A stretch of 7,873 bases of DNA from Candidatus Nesterenkonia stercoripullorum. GTDB taxonomy: Bacteria; Actinomycetota; Actinomycetes; Actinomycetales; Micrococcaceae. A program made the position numbers and the translations under genes. The notes beneath the pieces were generated by a model, which did no database searches, was not told the DNA's origin, and saw only the letters and a list, made by a program, of their open reading frames with translations. How positions within the stretch are numbered: the first letter of the stretch is position 1; every line of letters starts with the position of its first letter. Positions 1-6,012 of the stretch are shown here, one piece after another. The DNA lies in assembly GCA_019114115.1 (NCBI GenBank), contig DXGD01000492.1, forward strand, positions 1-7,873, read 5' to 3'.

Positions 1-19
1 GGACTCCCCTCCGTTCCAC

Positions 20-47
20 ATGCCCTGCTCCGCATGCCCTGTTCCGC
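20..47. repeat. Tandem 14-bp direct repeat, two copies
   Basis: ATGCCCTGCTCCGC (20-33) is followed directly by ATGCCCTGTTCCGC (34-47), with one mismatch. The core ATGCCCTG recurs alone at 86-93. The repeat is outside any gene I can support. Its role is unknown; it may be a slippage duplication or part of an upstream regulatory region. Confidence 0.7.
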
Positions 48-114
48 GAGGCCCGTCCCAGAGGCTCCGTGCCACGCAGCGTCGCATGCCCTGGGACCCC
101 ACTCTAGACCCCTT

Positions 115-142
115 TTGTGACGGGTGTTACACTCACTATGAC
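115..142 (+). promoter_or_regulatory. Predicted sigma-70-type promoter of the catabolic operon
   Basis: TTGTGA (115-120) and TATGAC (137-142) each match 4 of 6 positions of the -35 and -10 consensus and are separated by 16 bp. Transcription would begin near 149, leaving a leader of about 20 nt before the ATG at 169. This stretch is clearly less GC-rich than its surroundings. The assignment is by eye. The elements overlap a CRP-like site and a palindrome, which suggests control at initiation. Confidence 0.45.
116..131. promoter_or_regulatory. CRP/GlxR-like binding site
   Basis: TGTGACGGGTGTTACA fits the TGTGA-N6-TCACA consensus of CRP-family regulators with one mismatch (TTACA for TCACA). Such sites are used by Crp/GlxR for carbon-source control in actinobacteria (known of the family). 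The site overlaps the predicted -35, which would favour repression if that promoter call is right. Binding is inferred from the pattern only. Confidence 0.45.
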
Positions 143-148
143 ATCATA
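137..148. promoter_or_regulatory. Perfect small palindrome over the -10
   Basis: TATGA-CA-TCATA is a perfect inverted repeat (5-bp arms, 2-bp spacer) covering the predicted -10 and ending 20 bp before the first start codon. It is placed where an operator for a local repressor could lie. No regulator gene is visible in the window, so the partner is unknown. Confidence 0.35.
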
Positions 149-168
149 AGAGATAGGGGGGCGCTCGT

Positions 169-930
169 ATGAGCGATTCGCTCAGGGCTGAGACAGACGA
201 GATCCTCGCGGCAGGTCGCGATCGCATACGCGCCGAGGCCGAGGCCGTGGCCGCTATCGCGGCCGGTCTCGATGACAGCTTCGTCTCGGCTGCGGCCCTC
301 ATCCGCTCATCACCGGGCAAGGTCATCACCGCAGGCGCCGGCACCTCCGGGCCGACGGCCGCTCGGCTCGCCCACCTGCTCTCCGTCAGCGGCACACCGG
401 CGCTGACGGTGCACCCCGCCGACGCGCTGCACGGAACCCTGGGGGCAGTCACCGAGGGCGACGTCGTGCTGGTGATCTCCAAAGGCGGCCGTTCAGCAGA
501 GATCAACGACTTCGCGCGGCTCGCAGCAGCGCGGGGCGCTGCGATCATCGCCCTGACCGGCGACGGATCCTCGGAGCTGGCCACTGCGGCCACTGTGGCC
601 GCGGTCCTGCCGCACACTGCGCAGGGCGATCCGGGCGGTGTCATCGCGATGGGATCGAGCCTCGCCGTCGCTGCCTGGGGTGATGCTCTGGCTACTGTGC
701 TGATGCAGATCAGCGGCTATCCCTGGGAAGACGTGCTGGGCACGCACCCTTCAGGGGCCGTGGGTCATCGCCGGACTCTGCCGGAACCGCTGCCACGGCT
801 GCCCGAACCAGGCGGTTCGGCGGCTGGCACAGCCGCAGCCGCTGCGGCGACGTCGGCATCGGCGTCGGCATCGACGTCCGGCGGTGCGCCCGGCGTGAGC
901 GTGCCTCCTGAGGACCGGAGCGACACGTGA
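169..930 (+). CDS. SIS-domain phosphosugar isomerase-like protein (KdsD/GutQ SIS domain without CBS domains)
   Basis: This 253-residue cytoplasmic protein has one sugar-isomerase (SIS) fold. Recognisable KpsF/KdsD/GutQ landmarks are GAGTSG (56-61), GTPALTVHPADALHGTLG (75-92), DVVLVISKGGRSAEI (98-112), a GDAL helix (171-174) and THPSGAVG (192-199). The two CBS domains of full-length D-arabinose-5-phosphate isomerases are absent. Residues 201-253 form a Pro/Ala/Ser-rich, probably disordered tail. Against E. coli KdsD recalled from memory, residues 51-200 align without gaps: H88, E111 and H193 are kept, but Lys59 is Thr and Glu152 is Gln. Activity as an arabinose-5-phosphate isomerase is therefore doubtful. 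It may act on another ketose/aldose phosphate or sense a phosphosugar. The ATG follows AGGGGGG at 155-161 with a 7-nt gap. Its stop overlaps the kinase start, placing it first in the polyol operon, and E. coli gutQ also lies in a glucitol operon. The fold is sure; the function is not. Confidence 0.85.
   Translation: MSDSLRAETDEILAAGRDRIRAEAEAVAAIAAGLDDSFVSAAALIRSSPGKVITAGAGTSGPTAARLAHLLSVSGTPALTVHPADALHGTLGAVTEGDVVLVISKGGRSAEINDFARLAAARGAAIIALTGDGSSELATAATVAAVLPHTAQGDPGGVIAMGSSLAVAAWGDALATVLMQISGYPWEDVLGTHPSGAVGHRRTLPEPLPRLPEPGGSAAGTAAAAAATSASASASTSGGAPGVSVPPEDRSDT
853..876 (+). repeat. Hexameric Ser-Ala coding microrepeat
   Basis: Four consecutive hexamers, TCGGCA, TCGGCG, TCGGCA and TCGACG, encode (Ser-Ala)3-Ser-Thr in the C-terminal tail of the SIS protein. 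A run of six alanines (residues 222-227) lies just before. The tract looks like a product of replication slippage and falls outside the folded domain. Confidence 0.75.
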
Positions 931-2429
931 AGCTCGTCGCCGGCATCGACTCCTCGACCCAGTCCTGCACTGTGGTGCTGCGTGATCTGGCGACCGGCGC
1001 GACAGTCGCCACCTCCTCCAGCCCGCACCCTCCGACGACGCCGCCGGTCAGCGAGCAGCATCCGGAGAGCTGGTGGTCCGCCCTGCAGGAGGCCTTCGCC
1101 GGCGCCCGGCGCATCGTCGAGACCGAGGTCTCGGCGTCGTACAGCATCGAGGGGATCTCCGTCGCCGCACAGGCGCACGGCCTGGTCATCCTCGACGATC
1201 GCGGAGACGTCATTCGGCCGGCCAAACTGTGGAACGACACGACGAGCGCGCCCGAGAACGCGGCGTTGCGCGCCCAGCTCGATCCGCAGACCTGGGTCGA
1301 GACAGTCGGCAGCGTCCCGCCAGCGGCGTTCACGCTGGGCAAGCTCGCCTGGATCGCCCGCCACGAGCCGGCGAACTTCGCCCGGATCGCACAGGTGATG
1401 CAGCCGCACGACTGGCTGACCATGCAGCTCACCGGCGAGGCCGTCACCGATCCCGGCTCGGCCTCCGGCACCGGCTACTACTCGCCCAGCACCGGGCAGT
1501 GGGCGCTGGAGCCGCTTCGGCTCATTGACGCCGACATCGACTGGGCGCGCAGACTTCCCCGTCTGATCAGCGCGGATGAGACCGCTGGCCAGCTCAGCAC
1601 GGCAGCGGGCCGGGCCCTCGACCTGCCGGACGGCATCCCGATCGGCCCGGGCTCAGCGGACAATCAGACCGCCGCGCTGGGGCTAGGACTCGCAGAGGGC
1701 GACGTCGTCGTCTCCGTGGGCACCTCGGGCGTGCTGTACGCCAGCACGGACGTGCCCGTTCTCGACCTCACCGGTCAGATCAACGGCAACGCCGATGCCT
1801 CCGGCGGGTGGCTGCCCGTCTGGTGCACGCTCAACGGCGCCAAAGTCCTGGACACCTTCGCCAGGCTGCTCGCCGTCGACCACGCGCAGCTGAGCGAGCT
1901 GGCACTGCAGGCACCGGTCAGCGATCCGCACCGGCCTGTCCTCGCGGCGTACCTGGACGGCGAGCGCGTCCCGGACCGGCCGCAGGCCACCGGGACGCTG
2001 GCCGGGCTGGACACCAGCACCAGCCGGGAGCAACTGGCCCGGGCCGCCTATGAAGGCGTGCTCGCCGGGCTGGTCCGCGGCCTGGAGGTGTTCCGCGATG
2101 CGGGGATCCCCTGCCATGGACGCCTCGCGATCACCGGCGGCGGGGCCAAGTCCCCGGCCTGCCGGCAGCTGCTGGCCGATCTCACCGGGCGAGCAGTGCA
2201 TGTGGTGGAACAGGCTGAAGCCCCTGCTGCAGGGGCTGCCGTGCAGGCCGCCGCCATCGCCTCGGGGTCCGATATGCGCACGATGATGCATCGGTGGGCC
2301 CCGCGCTGGGACGCCGTCGCCCACCCCCGCCCCGGAACAGAGGCCTCGGACCTGATGGCCCGCTACCAGAGCGTGGCCCGGTGGTCCGGTCTAGAACGTA
2401 CGACAAAGGAGATTCCATGCGCGCAGTGA
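927..2429 (+). CDS. FGGY-family carbohydrate kinase, xylulokinase-like
   Basis: The 500-residue length is normal for the family. It catalyses ATP-dependent phosphorylation of a ketose, most likely D-xylulose to D-xylulose-5-phosphate, in the cytoplasm. Visible marks are the N-terminal phosphate-binding motif GIDSSTQS (6-13), the sugar-domain segment AQAHGLVILD (81-90), LWNDTTSAPE (101-110), the presumed catalytic Asp245 in GSADN (242-246), SVGTSGVLYA (263-272), DGERVPDRPQATG (344-356) and the C-terminal ATP-site motif TGGGAKSP (403-410). The usual GQMHG of xylulokinases reads AQAHG here. Translation starts at GTG 927, preceded by GGAG (917-920), and overlaps the stop of the SIS gene by 4 bp (GTGA). 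Its 3' end overlaps the dehydrogenase gene by 13 bp. With that gene next door it should phosphorylate the ketose made from the imported polyol. Ribulose or another ketose cannot be excluded as substrate. Confidence 0.88.
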   Translation: MKLVAGIDSSTQSCTVVLRDLATGATVATSSSPHPPTTPPVSEQHPESWWSALQEAFAGARRIVETEVSASYSIEGISVAAQAHGLVILDDRGDVIRPAKLWNDTTSAPENAALRAQLDPQTWVETVGSVPPAAFTLGKLAWIARHEPANFARIAQVMQPHDWLTMQLTGEAVTDPGSASGTGYYSPSTGQWALEPLRLIDADIDWARRLPRLISADETAGQLSTAAGRALDLPDGIPIGPGSADNQTAALGLGLAEGDVVVSVGTSGVLYASTDVPVLDLTGQINGNADASGGWLPVWCTLNGAKVLDTFARLLAVDHAQLSELALQAPVSDPHRPVLAAYLDGERVPDRPQATGTLAGLDTSTSREQLARAAYEGVLAGLVRGLEVFRDAGIPCHGRLAITGGGAKSPACRQLLADLTGRAVHVVEQAEAPAAGAAVQAAAIASGSDMRTMMHRWAPRWDAVAHPRPGTEASDLMARYQSVARWSGLERTTKEIPCAQ

Positions 2430-3427
2430 TCTACGATGAACCGGGCTCAATGCATATCGGCGAGGCGGAGAAACCCTCGCCCGGTGAAGGCCAGGTCCTC
2501 ATCGAAGTCGCCCGGGTCGGCATCTGCGGATCCGACCTGAATATCGCGGCAGGGCTGTTCCCGCCCACGCCGTTCCCCATCACCCCGGGCCACGAGTTCT
2601 CCGGCGTCGTCGCGGAGGTCGGTTCAGGCGTGGACTTCCTCAGCCCCGGCACTCGCGTGGCAGTGGACCCCTCGCTCTTCTGCGGGCACTGCCAGTGGTG
2701 CTATGTCGGGCGGGGGAACCTGTGCGACTCCTGGGGCGCTATCGGCGATACCGTCGACGGCGCAGCCGCCGAATTCGTCGTCGTCCCGGCGCGCAATTGC
2801 CATCCGATCCCGGATGCGATGAGCTTCGCCGAGGCCGCGGCCGTCGAACCGCTCTCCTGTGCAGTGCACGCCATCGACCGCGTACCACCCAGGGTCGGCG
2901 AATCGGTGCTGGTCATCGGCGGGGGGACGATGGGGCTGCTGACCGGTCAGCTGCTCGCCCGCGGTGGTGCGGCGGATCTCGTCCTCGTGGAGCGCAGCGC
3001 CGATCGCCGACCTCTCGGCGAACAGATGGGCTTCCACGCCAGCTACGACGACGTCGGCGCGGCTCGTGAGCGGAGGACCGCAGGGTTCGACCTCGTCGTC
3101 GATGCCACCGGCGTCCCGGCGGCGATCCAGTCCGGGCTCGATGCGGTCGCCAAGGGCGGCCGGTTCCTGCAGGTCGGCGTGGCACCCCCGGAGTCACGGA
3201 TCGAGCTCTCGCCGTTCCAGCTCTACAACCAGGAGATCACTCTCCACGGCTCGATGGCCGTCCTCGATTCCTACGCCCCGGCCCTGAAACTCATCGCCGA
3301 CGGCGTCGTCGACGTCAATCCCATTCTCACCCATGTATATCCGCTTGCGGAGTACATGGAAGCCTTTGAGGCACTGGGCCGCGGGGAAGGCCTGAAAATC
3401 CAGATTTCTCCGGGCGCCAGTCTGTGA
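2417..3427 (+). CDS. Zinc-dependent medium-chain alcohol (polyol) dehydrogenase
   Basis: This 336-residue MDR-superfamily enzyme probably oxidises a polyol to a ketose with NAD(P)+. The GroES-like N-terminal domain carries the catalytic zinc set Cys37 (GICGSD), His59-Glu60 (PGHEF) and Glu144 (VEPLSC). The structural zinc lobe has Cys89, Cys92, Cys95 and Cys103 in the standard spacing. The Rossmann domain has VIGGGTMG (166-173), and Glu192 ends the second strand, which suggests NAD rather than NADP. The ATG at 2417 has an excellent site, AAAGGAG at 2405-2411 with a 5-nt gap. An in-frame ATG at 2294 would add 41 Pro/Arg-rich residues lying inside the kinase gene and unlike any dehydrogenase, so I rejected it. 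The fold resembles sorbitol, xylitol and arabinitol dehydrogenases. The substrate is inferred from the neighbours and remains open (sorbitol, arabinitol or xylitol). Confidence 0.9.
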   Translation: MRAVIYDEPGSMHIGEAEKPSPGEGQVLIEVARVGICGSDLNIAAGLFPPTPFPITPGHEFSGVVAEVGSGVDFLSPGTRVAVDPSLFCGHCQWCYVGRGNLCDSWGAIGDTVDGAAAEFVVVPARNCHPIPDAMSFAEAAAVEPLSCAVHAIDRVPPRVGESVLVIGGGTMGLLTGQLLARGGAADLVLVERSADRRPLGEQMGFHASYDDVGAARERRTAGFDLVVDATGVPAAIQSGLDAVAKGGRFLQVGVAPPESRIELSPFQLYNQEITLHGSMAVLDSYAPALKLIADGVVDVNPILTHVYPLAEYMEAFEALGRGEGLKIQISPGASL

Positions 3428-3461
3428 CCTGGGGAAATACTTAATTCGACAATCCGGCGAT

Positions 3462-3474
3462 GTGAGTGCAATAC
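3462..3474 (+). promoter_or_regulatory. Operator-like word shared with the first promoter
   Basis: GTGAGTGCAATAC here matches, with two transitions in 13 positions, the minus-strand word GTGAGTGTAACAC at 136-124 in the first promoter. The two copies are in opposite orientation relative to their genes. A regulator binding both promoters would explain this, but the match is by eye and its significance is not tested. Confidence 0.35.
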
Positions 3475-3491
3475 GCTAGCATCCCCCGCTA

Positions 3492-3509
3492 GAGTGATGT
3501 CCACCACTC
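3492..3509. promoter_or_regulatory. Imperfect palindrome upstream of the binding-protein gene
   Basis: GAGTGATGTCCACCACTC pairs at 7 of 9 positions per arm: GAGTG/CACTC outside and TG/CA inside. It ends 13 bp before the candidate -10 TATTAT, roughly where a -35 or operator would be. This may be a repressor or activator site. No regulator gene lies in the window. Confidence 0.35.
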
Positions 3510-3555
3510 GCAAAATGCTATCTATTATCCGCATCCGATTAGAGGGAAAACCCCC

Positions 3556-4968
3556 ATGTCACACTATTCGTCCCCGGGACGGCGGCTGCACCGCCGCTCC
3601 CGTCCGGCGCCGCTGAGCCGACGTTCAGTCCTCGGCGGCGGCCTTGCCGGCTTGGGCGCGGCGTCTCTGAGCCTGAGCGGCTGCACGACCGGATCCCGCT
3701 CCAGCGGATCGAGCGAATCGATCGTGGTCGCGATCGTCTCGAACCCGCAGATGCAGGATGCCATCGGATTGATCGAGGATTTCCGAGAGCAAAACCCCGA
3801 TATCAATGTCCAGTTCGTCTCGCTTCCGGAGAACGAGGCGCGAGCCAAGATCACCGCCTCGGTCGCCTCCGGCGGCGGCGAGTTCGACGTCGTTATGATC
3901 TCCAACTATGAGACCGCGATGTGGGCCGAGAACGGCTGGCTCACCGACCTCGAGTCGTATATGGCCGATACTGACGGATACGAGCCAGACGACTTCATCC
4001 CCACGATCCGTGAGGCGCTCTCCTACGAGGGCAGCCAGTACTCGGTGCCGTTCTACGGGGAGAGCTCCTTCCTGGTCTATCGACCGGATCTGCTCGAGGA
4101 GGCCGGGCTGGAGATGCCGCAGCGCCCCACCTGGGATGAGATCCGTGAGTTCGCGAGCACCCTGCACAACCCCGATGAGCAGATGGCCGGCATCGCCCTG
4201 CGCGGCCTGGCCGGCTGGGGTGAGAACCTCGCCCCGCTCAACACCGTGATCAACACCTTCGGCGGGCAGTGGTTCGATATGGACTGGCGTCCCATGCTGG
4301 ACAGCCAGGAGGTCCACGATGCGGTGAGCATGTACGTGGACACGGTCCGGACCTACGGCCAGGTCGGCGCGGCGACGTCGGGCTTCGGAGACTGCCTGAC
4401 CCTGGTGGCTCAAGGCAACGCGGCCATGTGGTACGACGCGACCTCGATGGTCAACGGCATCCAGGACCCGAACTCCTCGACTGTCGGCGACAGCGTGAAC
4501 TACGCCCTCGCCCCCGTCATGGAGACCGACTACGCCGGCTGGCTCTACGCCTGGAGCCTGGCGATCCCCGAGACGAGTCAGCGCAAGGACGCAGCCTGGA
4601 AGTTCATCGCCTGGATGACCCGGCCGGAGTACTTCCAGCTGGTGGGTGAGGAAATCGGCTGGGAGGCGCTGCCTCCTGGCTCACGCCAGTCCACCTACGA
4701 GATCCCCGGGTACGCGGAGATCGCCGAGAACTACGCCGACCCGACGCTCGACGCGATGGACAACGCCACGCAGGAGAACTGCATGGTCCATGAAGTCCCC
4801 TACGAAGGGCTTCAGTTCCTGGCCATACCGGAGTTCCAGGATCTGGGCACCCGCGTAGGGCAGCAGATCTCCGCGGCGATCGCCGGTTCGCAGTCCGTGG
4901 AGGACGCGCTGACCCAGGCGCAGACCTTCGCCGAGACTGTCGCCCGCACCTACGGATGGGATGGATGA
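3556..4968 (+). CDS. ABC transporter solute-binding lipoprotein, polyol/sugar type
   Basis: This 470-residue family 1 extracellular binding protein would capture substrate outside the membrane and deliver it to the two permeases. The N-terminus has a Tat-like SRRSVLG motif (21-27), a hydrophobic Gly/Ala/Leu stretch and a lipobox LSGC with Cys43 as the lipidation site, so export folded through Tat followed by lipid anchoring is likely. The mature part has segments typical of the sorbitol/mannitol-binding SmoE/MtlE group: FDVVMISNYETAMWAENGWL, a loop around VPFYGESSFLVYR and an aromatic-rich C-terminal lobe. The start is set by AGAGGGA 8 nt upstream of ATG. Its end overlaps or abuts the first permease start. 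The ligand is probably a hexitol or pentitol, inferred from the adjacent dehydrogenase and kinase; a disaccharide is possible. Confidence 0.88.
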   Translation: MSHYSSPGRRLHRRSRPAPLSRRSVLGGGLAGLGAASLSLSGCTTGSRSSGSSESIVVAIVSNPQMQDAIGLIEDFREQNPDINVQFVSLPENEARAKITASVASGGGEFDVVMISNYETAMWAENGWLTDLESYMADTDGYEPDDFIPTIREALSYEGSQYSVPFYGESSFLVYRPDLLEEAGLEMPQRPTWDEIREFASTLHNPDEQMAGIALRGLAGWGENLAPLNTVINTFGGQWFDMDWRPMLDSQEVHDAVSMYVDTVRTYGQVGAATSGFGDCLTLVAQGNAAMWYDATSMVNGIQDPNSSTVGDSVNYALAPVMETDYAGWLYAWSLAIPETSQRKDAAWKFIAWMTRPEYFQLVGEEIGWEALPPGSRQSTYEIPGYAEIAENYADPTLDAMDNATQENCMVHEVPYEGLQFLAIPEFQDLGTRVGQQISAAIAGSQSVEDALTQAQTFAETVARTYGWDG

Positions 4969-5956
4969 GATGAGCTCCTCTACCGAAACCCGCCGCACCG
5001 CCCCGCATTCGGACGGTGACAAGGTCCAGCAGCGCACCTCGGCCCTGGACGAAGCGCTGCGCGTACGGCGTGCCGCAGAGAAGGCAGAGGCACGACGACG
5101 CAGGCTCCCGCTGCTGCCGGCCCTGCTCTTCGTGATCATCTGCACGCAGATCCCGTTCCTGCTGACCATCTGGTACTCGCTGCGGTCGCGGAACCTTCTC
5201 CGCCCTGAGGGCGAGCAGTTCGTCGGGCTGAGCAACTTCGCCGAGATCTTCACCGACTCGACGTTCCGCATCGCGGCCATGAACTCCATCCTGCTGACGT
5301 TGGGATGCGTGTTCATCTCGCTGATCCTCGGGCTCGGGCTCGCGCTCCTGCTGGACCGCAAGTTCGTCGGCCGCGGCGTCGTGCGGACCTTGCTGATCAC
5401 GCCGTTCCTCATCATGCCGGTGGCCGGCGCGCTGCTCTGGTCGATCGCGATGTTCGATCCCAGCTACGGCCTGGTGAACTGGCTGGTCGGTCTGGTCGGG
5501 ATCGGGCCGGTGGACTGGACGTCCTCCTACCCGGTCTTCTCCATCATCGTGGCGCTGGTCTGGCAGTGGACGCCTTTCATGATGCTGCTGCTGCTCGCCG
5601 GCCTGCAGTCGCAGTCCCGCGACGTCCTGGAGGCGGCGTCGATGGACGGGGCGGGCCCGATCAAGACGTTCTTCTTCGTCACGCTCCCCCACCTGCGCTT
5701 CTACCTGGAGCTCTCGGTGCTGCTGGGCGCGATCTACGTGGTCAACACCTTCGACCAGATCTACCTCATGACCGCGGGCGGGCCCGGCACGGCGTCCGCG
5801 AACCTGCCGTTCTACATCTACCAGCGTGCCTTCCTCGGCTTCGACATCGGGCAGTCCGCCGCGATGGGCGTGGTCACGGTCATCGCCACGATCGTCATCG
5901 CGACCTTCGCGCTGCGCCTGATCTTCACGAGCATCAACTCCAAGGAGCAGTCATGA
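4961..5956 (+). CDS. ABC sugar/polyol permease, MalF/SmoF type
   Basis: This inner-membrane subunit of 331 residues has a charged cytoplasmic N-terminal tail (1-48, Arg-rich near 41-48) and about six transmembrane segments (roughly 50-73, 105-130, 138-163, 190-214, 247-268, 295-322). The EAA loop that docks the ATPase reads EAASMDGAG (224-232), with LP at 242-243. The segment TFDQIYLMTAGGPG (263-276) is typical of the MalF/UgpA/SmoF side of the pair. Two starts are possible: ATG 4961, overlapping the lipoprotein gene by 8 bp, or ATG 4970, one base after its stop and preceded by GGATG-rich sequence. The tail codons use many A/T-ending codons, whereas the membrane part uses very few. Confidence 0.9.
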   Translation: MDEMSSSTETRRTAPHSDGDKVQQRTSALDEALRVRRAAEKAEARRRRLPLLPALLFVIICTQIPFLLTIWYSLRSRNLLRPEGEQFVGLSNFAEIFTDSTFRIAAMNSILLTLGCVFISLILGLGLALLLDRKFVGRGVVRTLLITPFLIMPVAGALLWSIAMFDPSYGLVNWLVGLVGIGPVDWTSSYPVFSIIVALVWQWTPFMMLLLLAGLQSQSRDVLEAASMDGAGPIKTFFFVTLPHLRFYLELSVLLGAIYVVNTFDQIYLMTAGGPGTASANLPFYIYQRAFLGFDIGQSAAMGVVTVIATIVIATFALRLIFTSINSKEQS

Positions 5957-6012
5957 CCGCCACCCTCCATCGACGAACTGCGAGGAACGAGCGGGAGGAG
6001 AGGGAGTCATGA
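5953..6012 (+). CDS. Possible 19-residue mini-ORF between the two permeases
   Basis: The reading frame encodes MTATLHRRTARNEREERES. It has a near-ideal ribosome site, AAGGAG at 5942-5947 with a 5-nt gap. Its ATG overlaps the first permease stop as ATGA, and its stop overlaps the second permease start as ATGA. It could be a translational-coupling leader, or the relic of an older permease N-terminus cut off by a frameshift, since it is basic like the tails of these permeases. Its frame differs from that of the second permease. There is no evidence that the peptide itself has a function. Confidence 0.35.
   Translation: MTATLHRRTARNEREERES

Larger units (their letters stand above)
1..168. other. 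Upstream intergenic region with repeats and regulatory sites
   Basis: I find no convincing gene here. Forward frames stay open for part of the stretch, but they lack a start with a ribosome site and their translations are Pro/Cys/Arg-rich and resemble nothing I know. The left part holds short direct repeats and the right part (115-168) holds the promoter of the catabolic operon. On the minus strand a purine-rich GGAGGGGAG word lies at about 4-12, running off the left edge. It could be the ribosome binding site of a divergent gene whose start codon is just outside the window. Confidence 0.5.
3428..3555 (+). promoter_or_regulatory. Second regulatory gap before the transport genes
   Basis: This 128-bp gap is noticeably less GC-rich than the genes around it. 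The best -10 candidate is TATTAT (3523-3528), with only a weak -35 near 3500-3505. AGAGGGA (3541-3547) is the ribosome site for the ATG at 3556. No terminator hairpin is seen after the dehydrogenase, so read-through from the first promoter is possible. The gap therefore probably holds a second promoter that boosts the binding-protein gene, a common arrangement for ABC importers. Confidence 0.5.

Noticed and set aside
710..1471. Minus-strand open frame of 253 codons across the SIS/kinase junction
   Set aside because: It spans the overlap of two coupled genes on the other strand and has no domain-like sequence.
2294..2416. Upstream in-frame extension of the dehydrogenase
   Set aside because: The added 41 residues are Pro/Arg-rich and lie inside the kinase gene, whereas the ATG at 2417 has an AAAGGAG site at the right distance and gives the normal family N-terminus.
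3625..4413. Minus-strand open frame (262 codons) opposite the binding-protein gene
   Set aside because: No family resemblance or plausible start context; the plus-strand gene explains the codon pattern.
4604..5692. Long minus-strand open frame (362 codons) antisense to the binding protein and first permease
   Set aside because: It is rich in Arg/Asp/Glu/Gln with no recognisable domain, lies fully opposite two well-supported genes, and is a typical shadow frame of high-GC DNA.
5305..6012. Plus-strand out-of-frame ORF of 235 codons inside the first permease gene
   Set aside because: Arg/Pro/His-rich shadow translation. Only its final part coincides with the mini-ORF, which is described separately because it has its own start and ribosome site.
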